Shown in pieces: positions 1 to 10,955 of a DNA stretch of 64,000 nucleotides. The notes below the pieces were generated by a model. The model was not told the DNA's origin and did no database searches. It saw nothing but the letters and a program-made list of their open reading frames with translations. Positions within the stretch are counted from its first letter, which is position 1. Every line of letters starts with the position of its first letter. This stretch comes from Mermis nigrescens (Eukaryota; Nematoda; Enoplea; Mermithida; Mermithidae), in contig JAVLUZ010000834.1 of NCBI GenBank assembly GCA_036768485.1, positions 122,501 through 186,500 of the forward strand, written 5' to 3'. A program made the position numbers and the translations under genes.

Positions 1-149
1 CACAATTCGTCCCCGCTACAATTCGCCCTCATCACAATTCGTCCCCCGCAATTCATTCCAATCACAATTCGTCCCCCACAATTCGTCACCGCCACAATAC
101 GTCCCCACAATTCGTCCCCTACAATTCGTCCCTCCACAATTCGTCCCAT
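1..149 (+). repeat. Short tandem array, CACAATTCGTCCC-like unit, left arm
   Basis: About ten imperfect units of 12-16 bp with core CAATTCGTCC and variable C-rich spacers. This is the outer part of the left arm of the foldback element. Confidence 0.9.
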
Positions 150-756
150 GAATCGCATTTTTAATTTATATAAAAAATTCCTCAAGAAGAATTTTGACGT
201 TTCTATAAATGACTCGCTGCGTTTTCATCTCGTATAATTTCATTCAACTCTATTATTATCTGCACTTATTTATGTACATACATATATCTATTAATTAATC
301 AAACAGGGATTACACGTTAAGATGATTTGAGATGCAATTAGCTACTTAGCGATGTTTAGCAGATTTTTCAGTAAGAAGTGTGCATTAGTCTAAGCTCGGC
401 GATTAGAAATAAAAAGCTATTGCGAATCTTACAATTTCGAATCTAAGATGCTCTAATAGTATTTTTGTACGTTCTATTTTTCTTTTGTTCCGGTAAGCAG
501 TAGCATATATTTGACATAAGTTGTGCTCAGATCCGAGACTACAAAAGACCTCTTACTGAAAAATTGGCTTAACATCGCTAATATGCTGATTGTTTCTCAT
601 TAATCATCAATACATCTAATCAAGATCAGCACATAAATAGTAGGTATAGTAATATATTTGAATAAAAATAACACTAATATCTCATAAAACGCCTATGTAA
701 GTAATGTGTAGAAACGACAAAATTCTTTAACATATAAATGAAAAATGCGTTTCAAA

Positions 757-905
757 GGACGAATTATTGAGGGAAATATTCTGGAGAGACGAATAGTGGT
801 GGACGAATTGTGTTGGGGGACGAACTGTGGTGGACGAATTGTGGGGAGAAATGTGGTGAGAACAAATTATTGTGGGGTCGAAACTGTGGGGGACGAATTG
901 TAGGA
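757..905 (-). repeat. Short tandem array, inverted copy, right arm
   Basis: Units read GGACGAATTGTGG, the reverse complement of the array at 1-149. They are more degenerate on the inner side. Open frames over this stretch are artefacts of the repeat. Confidence 0.85.
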
Positions 906-914
906 GCACGATCT

Positions 915-1783
915 TTCCATATACCAGACATTTCATAGTTTCAAAAATGCTGTGTAGTTCAACAAATTGCGTTTCTAATATATGTCACACAAATTTTGTA
1001 TTATGGATACTTATAAATGTAAGTATTTGTATTTATATTTAATTTCTATTATCAGTATTTTGTCCAAGCGGGCCTTTTAAAAATCTTGATTTACCTGTTC
1101 AACTTTATTACATGCTCACGTGTTTCCCCTACTTAAGTGATAGAAAATTAAGCTCTACCGCTCTATTCAAAGATTGTATCTTAGGAGAAAAGAATCAGCT
1201 GCTCACGGGACATTTTGGAGCAATTCATCCATTTCAATACGCATAAATTAATCTGTAAAAGTTAGGTTACAGGCACGTGAGGCTCTCAGGAAAGTTTTCT
1301 TTTGAAAAATGAGAAAACGTTGTTTAGAAATTCACTGAAATCAAAAATTTTACCTGTCCTCGAAGGAAGAAACCTCTACTTTCAAATGATTTAGACATTC
1401 ACGCTCTGACTAAACCTAATACTTTGAGAATTATTATTTCCTGCATAACGATACTTTAAATCTTCATGGACGTGGGGATCTAAGAGACTTGGAACACCGA
1501 GTATCTGAGGACCCCTAACAGATTGATAAACCACTCAAAGAATGGCAAAAAACGGTACTCATTTGACGTAACACGGACTAATTTTCCGGACATTTTTGAC
1601 TCCATCAGGCCAACTTGGAATTCCACCCTGGCCAGAAAATTTTGAATCCGTTACTGCCCGCAGTCATTATTCTTCACCGTCTTAAAACCCAGTAAATACT
1701 CGTACATACACCGTCGCATACGATCTAGCTTTGCGCTCAACATGCAAACCACCTCACTATGCAATCACAGCATAACCGCTCTT
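915..1783. other. Non-coding stretch, nothing recognised
   Basis: Unique-looking AT-rich sequence with frequent stops in all frames. I see no repeat, RNA gene or conserved coding segment. Confidence 0.5.
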
Positions 1784-1865
1784 AATGTGTGTGTGTATGT
1801 TTGTGTGTGTTGTTGTGTGTGTGTGTGTGTGTATGTTTGTGAGTGTGTGTTATTTGTGTGTGTGA

Positions 1866-1907
<42 letters not shown>

Positions 1908-1925
1908 GTGTTTGTATGTGTGTGC
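1784..1925 (+). repeat. (TG)n microsatellite
   Basis: Interrupted TG/GT dinucleotide repeat with TATG, TTTG and GAGTG interruptions; the purest run is near 1870-1905. The Cys/Val-rich and Thr/His-rich frames read from it are not genes. Confidence 0.97.
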
Positions 1926-2225
1926 GCCTGCTTCCTGTATATCTTACCTAACCCTATCACAGAGGATTTTTGAGCCGCGAGGCATGAATCAAACGCAGGC
2001 CATGCCTGAATTGTAATAGACGGTAAAGAAGTTGCGAAGATCAATAATTGAGGCAAAAAATCTGTAAAAATACAATTCTTTATAGCAGAAGCTCGTGAAA
2101 TTGAAAGAAACTGAACATTCAAGCTCACTTTACTTATTTATTAAATTTTCCGGAGGTTTTATCTTTAATTGGCTGCCTGATTGTGAGACCGGACTGATTC
2201 CCGGTTTGCATGCGTCAATCTTTCT

Positions 2226-2345
2226 CTTTTAATTGCTTTAGTTTAATTTAATTAATTCGAATAAATTTAATTTAATTCAATTAAATTTAATTTAATTAAA
2301 TTTAATCAATTTAAAAATTAAATTTGATTCAATTTAACTCTAATA
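2226..2345. repeat. AT-only low-complexity tract (TTTAATTAAA-like)
   Basis: Repeated AATTTAATT and AATTAAATTTAA words with very few G or C bases. Simple low-complexity DNA. Confidence 0.9.
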
Positions 2346-2409
2346 TAATTATTTAATCTTGAACATAGCTGCAAACTACGCTACAGCCCATCATGCCAAG
2401 TATGACCAT

Positions 2410-2960
2410 CTATGTACAGTCATTACCAGACATACACGTTGGGAGGGGGTTCAGGAAGCGTTTAGACCCGGACATGCATGCGGGTGTTCAGACAATACAT
2501 GGACAGCAGTCGAACTCTGGTGGGGACCGATGGGATAAAAATGCCAATTATAGCACATTAAGTTCAATTCTATGGATCTATTGATTAGCGGGGGGATCCG
2601 CCGGATTCTAGGCAGTCCAGACCCTCCCGCGCCCATCTGTGGCCTAGACTTCAGAATGGAAAAATGGGATTTGTTTCGGAAAAAATATGGCAAAAGGAAG
2701 GCTAAAAATGAACGAAAATTTGAAGTTTTCTCTAAAAGTGCGTAGAATTGACCAGAAACTGTGTACTAATACATGTTAGTGCCATTTTAGCGCTTGTTGC
2801 TCAATTTTTGACTTTTCCATAAAGCGGATGACCTCCCCCAGATCAGCCATACTGTCCATCTAGACCCCCAGAATGGAAAGATTGGACATTTTCTGGGGAG
2901 AAATGAGGCGAAATGAAGGGGCAAAAATAAATAAAAGTTGAAAATTTTTGACCAGGAGCT
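2410..2960. mobile_element. Degenerate fragments of GC-rich-ended MITEs
   Basis: Patches such as GGGAGGGGGTTCAGG (about 2440), CAGACCCTCCCGCGCCCAT in the opposite sense (about 2618) and CCCCCAGAATGGAAAG (about 2863) resemble the G-rich and C-rich ends of the hAT-like MITEs found intact elsewhere in the window. An AATTGACCAGAA motif near 2746 recurs near 7660 and 46530. The pieces are too diverged to delimit individual insertions. Confidence 0.4.
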
Positions 2961-3158
2961 GTCAGAGCACCATACATGTGAAGCGCCTCTACGATCCTAA
3001 AGATGTTCAAAAAGAATAAAAAGTGCCAAAAGAAATCATGGTAAATCACGGTAAATACATCGGCACGCAAAAGCGCAAAAAAATTGTGAAAAAAATTTCA
3101 CAAATTTAATTTTTAGCTGGTCCTTTGTGGGCCGGTGTCGCACCTGAAAATGTTCATG

Positions 3159-3188
3159 CCTTAAAGTGTCCGGCCTGACACTTTAAGG
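3159..3188. repeat. 12-bp-stem hairpin, CCTTAAAGTGTC
   Basis: CCTTAAAGTGTC at 3159-3170 and its exact complement at 3177-3188 enclose a 6-nt spacer. A related hairpin containing GACACTTTAAGGTGCC lies at about 4434-4463. Confidence 0.7.
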
Positions 3189-3329
3189 TACCTTAAATGT
3201 CTGACTGAATAAATTGAGGTACCTTATAGTATCCAATCTTGCCTTGAAGTGTTCGTCGGACTGAGAAAATGTATTGTTTGACTATGTGGACACGTTTCAG
3301 TACGAATGGGTAAAATTCGGACTCGGACT

Positions 3330-4140
3330 CTAAATTAATTATTAATTAATCCTACTTAATTTTTCCTGATTAATTTATTTTAACAAGTTCTGATGACTTT
3401 ACTTTTTAGCGTAATTCGAAAATCCTTCCTTATTCAGACTCTTGATTAATCAATCAAAATGAAATAAATTAAGTATTGATTTATTAGAAAATTTTTCGAT
3501 AAACTTTTAACAAATTGATTGCAATTAATCAAATAATTAAGTGTTAAATAATTTCGTAATTAGGTGACTAATTAATTAAGTCTTATTACATCATAAATTA
3601 ATTTAACGCTTAACTAATTGGTGTAAATTGTTTAACTAGCTCCTAATTACGTATACTCACAATTAATTAAAACTAAATCATCAAAATTATGATCAATAAT
3701 TATAATTTAATTGATTAAATTCAATGGATTACTTGATTGACTATTAATTGAACTCTTAATCAATAATTAAGTCATGAGTAGTAGGTAAAGTAACTGTTGA
3801 TTAATTAGTCTAAATTATTCTATGAGCTCCTTATTAATAAAATGAACTCATTTAAATCATAATCGATAATTGTTAATTAATCAAATGATCAAAATAACTC
3901 AATTGATAAAATATTCATTAGTCTCAGTTTTTTAAATACTACGAATTAATCAATTAATTATCTCTCTAAATGAATCAATCTTAATTAATCAATCAACTAA
4001 TTATTCATTAATTACTTTGCTGATCAATTAATCAAACTTGGCTAATTAATTGACTCACCTTTAATTAATTCATTTAACTCTTACTTCGCTTTTAATTAGT
4101 TGATTGAGTCTTACTCTTAAATTATCCTCCTTTTAATATT
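3330..4140. repeat. AT-rich TTAATTAA-type degenerate tract, about 0.8 kb
   Basis: Dense TTAATTAA, ATTAATCAATTAATT and similar words with almost no G/C-rich sequence. It looks like a decayed simple repeat. No gene is visible. Confidence 0.75.
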
Positions 4141-4171
4141 TTAATATCATGCTCCTTAACATAGTCCAAAG

Positions 4172-4418
4172 CATAGGTGGGCAGCACCGAAATTCTAAGG
4201 GTGCAATTTTTCATAGGTTAAAAATGGTCTTAAAATGGTGGTATGGCAAAAAACACCATTTTTCAAGGTTTCTCATCGAGCACTATCTATTGACATCAAA
4301 AAATCACGAAAAAAAGCAAAAAATGTCAAAAATTGAATTCTGGGGTATTTTGGTTCCTGGGGGGTATCCGGCCTTATGAGGGGTGCATACCCCCAACGCC
4401 CCCCGGCCGCCAATGTGT
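4172..4418 (-). mobile_element. hAT-like MITE family 1, copy A
   Basis: Starts CATAGGTGGGCAGCACC and contains the family core in reverse (a CATCGAGCACTATC block). It ends in a C-rich segment followed by CCAATGTG. Flanks GTCCAAAG and GTCCGCAAG are similar but need an indel to match, so the target duplication is weak. Non-coding. Confidence 0.75.
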
Positions 4419-4433
4419 AGTCCGCAAGCACTT

Positions 4434-4463
4434 CAAGGCACCATAAAGTGACACTTTAAGGTG
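4434..4463. repeat. Hairpin GGCACC...GGTGCC
   Basis: GGCACCATAAAGTG pairs with CACTTTAAGGTGCC with one mismatch. Its right half resembles the hairpin arm at 3177-3190. Confidence 0.6.
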
Positions 4464-4603
4464 CCGCATACTCTCATGTATGTCAACGGCTACTTTTTGC
4501 CGTTTTCACACAAACTGAAAAATTCGGTGCATTTATGCTTATAACATTTGTTCCATTGATACTTATGAAAAAATTAAGAACAATAAATAATATAACTCTT
4601 CAC

Positions 4604-4879
4604 CACACCTGGGCGTGGGGGGTATATGGGGTATGCAACCCCCCCTCCGAGAAACCAAAGTGCCCCTCTCCCCCAGAAATGAAAATACCCCCCACCCAGA
4701 ATTCAATTTTTGAAATTTTGTTTCGTTTTTTCACAATTTATTGATGCCAATGGATAGTGCTCGATGAGAAACGTTGAAAGATGATATTTTTAGCCATACC
4801 ATTATTTTTAAAGGCCATTTTCTTACCTTTAAAAAAATCTTGCACTCTCCCCCCAGAACTTTGATGCCGCCCACCCATG
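4604..4879 (+). mobile_element. hAT-like MITE family 1, copy B
   Basis: Starts CACACCTGGGCGTGGGG and ends GCCCACCCATG. The 276-bp body carries the family core GGATAGTGCTCGATGAGAAA. It is flanked by CTCTTCAC (4596-4603) and CTCCTCAC (4880-4887), a 7-of-8 match. An 8-bp duplication plus CA...TG ends is typical of hAT elements. It encodes nothing. Confidence 0.88.
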
Positions 4880-4887
4880 CTCCTCAC

Positions 4888-5791
4888 CACTGAATAATGC
4901 TGTTTAGTGAAATAGCTATTTTTGAGATTAACACAAGAACCACTTAATGGATTTTAATAAAATGAAGTGTTCTGGATAGATAACTTTAAAATAAACCTAT
5001 ATTGCCAGAAATAGTCGTGCAAGCTTATGTCTCCAAAATGCTAGGCTCGAAAAGGTGCTCATACTTTGCATGGTCACTACAGTAAAGAGGTTTTGAATCA
5101 TAAATATTTTGAAAATAGCAAACTGGTAAGATATTTTTGTGCTCTAAATTTCACCTTTTTTTGTTTTTCATGTTTCTGAATAGTTCGTCCTGCAATTTCA
5201 ATTTAATTTTTCTCCAGTTTTTCTGCCCCCATAACATACGCATTTTACTCGTGATGTGCTTCATATTTCTCAATGTTCAAGCACATTTTATAAATCCCGA
5301 AAAAACTTCTTTCGAATGATATACTATTTGTCTAATTTACTGTAGAATTCCGGTTTTTCTATATGTCCGCCAGGAAGGCTGTCATACTGTAGCTTTTGAT
5401 GTTTTCAGATATTATTCTGTGACTTACGGACGTATTCCAAAATTTTTCTGTTAATAGCTAGAAAATTTAATGTTCTTTCTAATGAGCTATGTCTCATGTT
5501 CTGAATCCTCCTAGTTCGTTCAGGAAAGTTTAAAAAACCTCAAACTTATTCATTGTTTAGTAAAAGCAATGTGGATTTCGGGTTGACAGATCACCGAAAC
5601 CTCTACGCCAATATTGGTTGATCCTCACTAATTCATTATAACGTTCGGTTGCCTTCAGTCAAGCTGACAGATTGCGATCATTTCATTTGTCTGATGTATA
5701 ATTATTGCAGGCTATTAATTGATTGTCGTCGAAAATTCTCGAAATTTATGGCAAAACTTATGTTAAACAGAATAAAGTTGTCTTATTACGT
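4888..5791. other. Non-coding stretch, nothing recognised
   Basis: AT-rich sequence with only short stop-bounded frames. I see no repeat or RNA gene. Confidence 0.5.
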
Positions 5792-5793
5792 TA

Positions 5794-5968
5794 CAGTCGA
5801 AATCGGTTAATGCACACCCTTGGGAACCAAGGCTAAGGTGTGCATTATCCAATTGTGCGCATTAAGCGTATGTATTTACACAGTGATGTATAAGCAGCGG
5901 TCTTGTCGGCAGGTGTGCATTATCCGAAAAATGCATTATCCGGGGTTTGCATTATCCGAATTCGATTG
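5794..5968. mobile_element. Pogo/Tigger-like MITE with TA target site
   Basis: A 175-bp element begins CAGTCGAAATCGGTTAATG and ends with the complement of CAATCGAATTCGGATAATG. TA dinucleotides lie on both sides (5792-5793 and 5969-5970). CAGT-starting TIRs with a TA duplication are characteristic of pogo/Tigger members of the Tc1/mariner superfamily. TGCATTATCC recurs internally. It is too short to encode a transposase. Confidence 0.8.
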
Positions 5969-6084
5969 TATTTGATTTTGACCTTATCGAATTTTCTATG
6001 CTCTTTTAAGAAGCCTATCAAAACGAAAAAACATTTTTCAGGGAAAAGTCTTTTATATTTCCAGCATTTTCAGCTTAAATTTTA

Positions 6085-6560
6085 ATGCCATTGAATAAAC
6101 CAATTTGCATATAATATCTGGAGACGTTAATTGAAAGCTAGAAGTTATTCAGAGCAAAAAGTAATATACACATTCTATTAAAAATTATTATATTTCATAC
6201 CAATCGTTAATACTCAATCGACGGATTTAACAGCCGCTTTTTAAATAATTCAATATGAATGTTGTGTCAATGGAGACAAATTTGCAATCGCAAGGTTTGC
6301 AAATCAGTAAAGTCTTTTGATAGAATGACATTGATGATTCCGTATTACACGTGAAAAAGCAATGCCTCGATTTTGCCTTATAGTTATCGTGAGACTTATT
6401 ATATTTTCCTAATTTTGATTCAATTAGATTTCGTCATCCTTGATTAAATATTTATCTTTTTTTCGTTTTCCATTATTATTTTATTTCACCATTTTCCAAC
6501 ATATAATTAGTCACTTTATTGAATTTTCCGCTAAAGACGTTGAGTATAATAATTCATTGA
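6085..6560 (+). repeat. Dispersed repeat family R1, copy 1
   Basis: Shares diverged blocks with 18490-18850 and 46085-46330. Examples are AGCAATGCCTCGA followed by a CGTGAGAC...TTA block near 6358-6400, and an AGAGCAAAAAGTAATAT-like block near 6150. No coding capacity or defined ends are visible. Confidence 0.55.
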
Positions 6561-7540
6561 TGACGAAACCTAGAATTTTAATCTCCTTTGACGAAGTCTC
6601 TCTTATAGAATGTTCGATTTGTAAGAAGTTTTAGGCGTTTTTTATAATTCTTATCTGAAAAGCTATGACAAACGTCCGCAACTTGTTTATAATCATTTCA
6701 AAATTTGATAATATATATTTTAATTTATACAATTTTTATTTTGTCCATTTTAGTTGTAATTGTTTAATTAAATTATTGAGGACGTTGCAATTATTTAGCA
6801 TATTAACAGAAGGCGCAACAAAGAGCAAAATTTGTTATTTTCCTTGAGTTAAACGATTTTTATGCAGACTCAAAACATCGATGAAATTGGTATGCCATAT
6901 GTGCAACATACAAGTAGAAATGTATTGGTGACATGTTGACTGCATCCCCGCTTTTTAATTGCAATTCAAACATTAGCGTTTTCACATCATTTATCATAAT
7001 TATTACAGATATAAAAAAATTTTGTTGAAAATTCACCAATCGGTCAAAATAAGATAAGGCATTTATAGGACGGCGCAAGAAAAACATAATCTTTTATTTA
7101 AATTAAAAATTTATCATGCTCAATTCAGAAAAATTTGCAGGTACCTTAGGCGTGAAAAAACTATTTAATGACCGTGATTTGTTACTAGAGATTTAAGATT
7201 TATATACAATTTTCATAGAATTTATATCAGTCGATTGTTCTGCACCGAATCGAACACAATAATACCGTCCCAAGTCTATAAAAAAGTTTATTGGAATAAA
7301 TATCGAGATGGAACTTTATCTATTGTTCCTCCCACTCGCAATTACTGTTAAACATAAATAGAATTTGCACGAAAAGTAACTAAACAGACATAACAAACTT
7401 GTTTCATATTTTTGATAATTTATTACTTATTAGCTGTAATAAATGTATTTAATAAAGCCTGTCGGCTATTTCAAACCTTTGATATTGCGAGAAATCGCTC
7501 TAAAAAAATAAAGTAGAATTTCCAATTAGTCGTAAGCAGA
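6561..7540. other. Non-coding stretch, nothing recognised
   Basis: AT-rich and stop-dense in all frames. No recognisable repeat, RNA gene or coding segment. Confidence 0.5.
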
Positions 7541-7673
7541 CATGCACGTGGGCAGACATGCACCCATAGAATCGAAAAATTCAAAATTTTGTGGGTTAAG
7601 GCAAATTAAAGGCCAAAAATAGATGAAAAATGAAAATTTTCTTCAAAAGTGCTTCAAATTGACCAGAACCCAT

Positions 7674-8480
7674 TTGCACCAAAGACTTAAGTAGTTCAGG
7701 AGTTCAGGAGTTCAGAGGTTAGAAGAAGTCTTTAGGACTTCAGGAGATTTATCTTGCACCAAAAACTTCCAGAGTAGTCCATTTTCCATGAGTTCAGGAG
7801 TCGCTTCTACGAATTCAGGAGTGCGTCAAACGAACAATTTTTGTTTTTAAAAGTACAATTATATGAATTATCGCATTTAACCAGCTGTTTTTAATTCATG
7901 CGACTATTATTTTTAATTTTTCATTGCACTATTATTTATTCAAATGATCTTTAGGGTCTCAATTTTGACAAAAAAAATAAAATTGTCGCCTAGGGCTACG
8001 AACATTTCTATCAGAATTGTAGATTCTGATTTGCAGTCCTAATCAATGCGGTACTGATTCCCTAGTTTTTGCGACATATTCTAAACATTTTCCTAGAATA
8101 AGATACATACATAAGTCGAAGTTTATTAGTCAGAAAAAATTGTTCTTTAAAGTTCAGTAATATTTTTGTCTTTGCTGCATATGTACGTCAAAATATGTCA
8201 AAAATGAAACGAAATTAGGAGATTACATTTAGAAAGAAAAAGCTGAAAAGATGCTGTTTTCGACTCCTAGAATACACAATGATGCTCCTAAACTACTTAA
8301 TTATTGAACTCCTAGATTTTTATGATCCAATCTACTCTCTCCTAGATGTAGAATACCGACTCATAAAAAAATCCAAATTTACTCCTTTAGGAGTTAAGGA
8401 GTCTTTACGTTACTGCAAGGCAATTCCTGAACTCCTAAACTCTTGAACTCCAATAGTAGTTCAAGAGTCATTGGTGTAAG
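7674..8480. mobile_element. Foldback element with AGGAGTTCAGGAGTT-type arms
   Basis: The left end TTGCACCAAAGACTTAAG matches the complement of the right end (TTACACCAATGACTCTTG). Both arms carry repeats of the words AGGAGTTCAGGAGTT (left) or CTGAACTCCTAAACTC (right). Total about 807 bp with a unique AT-rich middle. No clear target duplication and no open frame. The design resembles the element at 1-914. Confidence 0.72.
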
Positions 8481-8526
8481 TCACCCCAGGATTTATGTAA
8501 TAACTTACTTTTAATGGTCGTGTCAA

Positions 8527-8725
8527 AATCCTCACCCCCTTGGAATTCAATTTTTGAAAATTTCTCTTGTTTTTTTGTTGCAATTTTTCGATGCCAATGG
8601 ATAGTGCTCGATGAGAAACGTTGAAAAATGGTGTTTTTTCGCCATAACGTCATTTTTAGGGCCATTCTTTGACCTTTGAAAAAATTTTGCACTTGCCCCC
8701 AGAACTTTGGTGCCACCCACCTATG
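8527..8725 (+). mobile_element. hAT-like MITE family 1, copy C (5' truncated)
   Basis: Carries the family body from GGAATTCAATTTTTG through the CTCGATGAGAAACG core to the canonical end CACCCACCTATG, but lacks the G-rich 5' end. Its 3' flank GTCCCAAC (8726-8733) is also the 5' duplication of copy D. Frames across it are not genes. Confidence 0.8.
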
Positions 8726-8733
8726 GTCCCAAC

Positions 8734-8990
8734 CACACGCGGACGTGGGGGAAGGGGTTTTGGGAGTATGCATCCCCTGTAAGGCCAATACCCTCCTAGA
8801 AACCAAAATACCCTCCTCCAAAATTAAATTTTTGATTTTTTTCTGTTTTTTCACAATTATTTTGATGCTAATGAATAGTACTCGATGAGAGACGTTGAAA
8901 AATGGTTCTTTTCGGCATAACATTATATTTGAGACCATACCTTTGAAAAATATTGCTTCCCCTCCAGAATTTTGGTGCCGCCCACCTATG
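8734..8990 (+). mobile_element. hAT-like MITE family 1, copy D with perfect 8-bp TSD
   Basis: Runs from CACACGCGGACGTGGGG to GCCCACCTATG (257 bp). It is flanked by GTCCCAAC on both sides (8726-8733 and 8991-8998). GTCCCAAC is also part of the minisatellite unit that follows, so D inserted into that array. No coding capacity. Confidence 0.9.
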
Positions 8991-9083
8991 GTCCCAACAT
9001 TGCAACCGTGTGTCCCAACACTACCACTGTCCCAACATTGCCACCGTCTTAACACTGCCACCGCGATCCCCAACATTGCGACC
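8991..9083 (+). repeat. 17-bp minisatellite, short arm (GTCCCAACATTGCCACC)
   Basis: About five imperfect units of GTCCCAACATTGCCACC. This is the reverse complement of the large array at 9562-10955, so the two form inverted arms around about 480 bp. Confidence 0.88.
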
Positions 9084-9404
9084 GCATGCTTACATAGCAA
9101 GTCACACATGGACGTTGTTGTGCGGGACTAAATCCCTTTAGGGTACCACGAGGGTATTATCGCCATTGAGAAGTTGGAAGTCAGGTAATAAAGATAACTT
9201 TAGATAAAAAAATGTATTTCTTGACAACTTCGACATGATGATACATCATAAATCCAACAGAATTACTATGCAAAAAATGTTAGGATTTAGCTTCTTACAA
9301 GTTCTTGATTTTATCTTTCCCTGTCGACCCCAACCATCATTATCTATGAAAATTAGATACCTAATGCTTATAAATCATATGTGTACCTCCATGTAGTAAA
9401 TACA

Positions 9405-9545
9405 CATATACAAATGGGCAGCAACCCAATTCTGGGAGAAGATCTGATGGGGCAAACATCGAGGAAAAAGCCAAAAATACAATTCCAAGACGTGTGCTGG
9501 GATTCTGGGGAGTTAGAGTTTTAAGGGGGTCTAAACCCTCCATGA
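9405..9545 (-). mobile_element. Short hAT-like MITE relative
   Basis: Begins CATATACAAATGGGCAGCA and ends in a C-rich GGGTCTAAACCCTCC segment, the same end types as the MITE at 20295-20441. No convincing target duplication is visible. Confidence 0.5.
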
Positions 9546-9561
9546 CAATATTGTAACTTGC

Positions 9562-10955
9562 AGTGGCAATTTAGGGACTCAGGATGGCAGTTGGTTTGGT
9601 GGAAATGTTAGGACTCATGTTGGCAGTGTTGAGACGGTGGCAATGTTGGGACGGTGGCAGTGCTGGGATGCTGGCAGTGTTGGGACGGTGGCAGTGTTGG
9701 GATGGTGGCAGTATTGGGACAGTGGCAGTGTTGGGACGATGGCAGTGCTGATATGGTGACAGTGCTAGGATAGTGGCAGTGTTGGGACGGTGGCAGTGTT
9801 GGGATGGTGGCAGTGTTGGGATGGTGGCAGTGTTTGGACAGTGGCAGTGTTTGGACTCGCGGTGGCAGTGTTGGGATGGTAAGAATGTTGGGACAATGGC
9901 AATGATGACGTTGGCAATGTTGGGACTCGTGGTGGCGATGTTGGGACTCACGCTGGCAATGTTGGGATGGTGCAATGTTTGGACGGTGGCAGTGCTGGGA
10001 TGGTGGCAGTGTTGGGACAGTGGCAGTGTTGGGACGGTGGTAGTGTTGGGACTTGCGGTGGCAGTATTAGGAGGGTGGCAATGTTGGGACGGTGGCGATG
10101 TTAGGATGGTGGCAATGTTAAGACGGTGGCAGTCCTGGGATGCTGGCAGTGTTGGGACGGTGGCAGTGTGGCAGTGTTGGGACGGTGGCATTATTGGGAC
10201 GGTGGCAGTGCTGGGACGGTGGCACTGCTGGGATAGTGGCAGTGTTGGGACAGTGGCAATCTTGGGATGGTGGCAGTATTGGGACGGTGGTAGTGTTGGG
10301 ATATTGGCATTGTTGGGACGGTGACAGTGTTGGGACTCAAGTGGCAGTTTTGGGATGGTAGCAATGTTGGGACGATGGCAATGATTGGACGGTGGCAATG
10401 TTGAGACTCATGGTGGCAATGTTGGGATGGTGACAATGTTTGGACGGTGGCAGTGCTGGGATGGTGGCAGTGCTGGGATGGTGGCAGTGCTGGGATGGTG
10501 GCAGTGTTGGGGCAGTGGCAGTGTTGGGACGGTGTCAGTGTTGGGACTCGCGGTGGCAGTGTTGGGATGATGGCAATGTTGAGACAATGGCAATCTTAGG
10601 ACGGTGGCAATGTTAGGATGGTGGCAATGTTGGGACTCGTGGTAGCAATGTTGGGACTTGCGGTGGCAATGTTGGGACGTTAGCAATGTTGTGACGGTGG
10701 CAATGTTAAGACGGTGGCAGTGCTGGGATGGTGGTAGTGTCGGGACAGTGGCAGTGTTGGGACCCGCGGTGGCAGTGTTATGACTCGCGGTGGCAGTGTT
10801 GGGATGGTGGCAATGTTGGGACAATGGCAATGTTAGGACGGTGGCAATGTTGGGACTTGTGGCTGCAATGTTGGGACTCGTGGTGGCAATGTTGGGACTG
10901 GTCTGGTGGCAATGATGGGACGGTGGCAATGTTGGGACGGTGGCAGTATTGGGAT
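9562..10955 (-). repeat. 17-bp minisatellite, long arm (GTTGGGACGGTGGCAAT), about 1.4 kb
   Basis: About 75-80 tandem units of GTTGGGACGGTGGCAAT with 21-bp variants carrying an inserted CTCG or CTTG (GGGACTCGCGGTGG). Because 17 is not a multiple of three and the unit lacks stops, long frames occur on both strands, the largest 275 aa on the minus strand. They are repeat artefacts: each frame cycles through all phases and shows no codon-position bias. Confidence 0.95.

Larger units (their letters stand above)
1..914. mobile_element. Foldback (long inverted repeat) element, left end cut by window
   Basis: The two halves are imperfect reverse complements. Short CACAATTCGTCCC-type units fill 1-149 and their reverse complement fills 757-905. 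Inside them, the segment around 190-215 matches the complement of about 700-725 (shared core TAGAAACG.CAAAATTCTT), and about 350-400 matches the complement of about 530-585 (shared core CTTACTGAAAAAT and AACATCGCTAA). The centre is near 455. Arms of about 450 bp with tandem repeats at the tips are typical of foldback-type DNA elements. No transposase reading frame is visible. The true left end lies outside the window, so no target duplication can be checked. Confidence 0.75.

Noticed and set aside
1742..2128. Cys/Val-rich and Thr/His-rich frames over the TG repeat
   Set aside because: Pure translation of a dinucleotide microsatellite.
8468..9109. 213-aa minus-strand frame
   Set aside because: Covers two hAT-like MITE copies and part of the minisatellite. 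Other MITE copies have stops in this frame.
9571..10398. 275-aa and similar long frames on both strands over the 17-bp minisatellite
   Set aside because: A stop-free 17-bp unit makes long frames in all phases. No ATG context, no codon bias and no non-repetitive domain.
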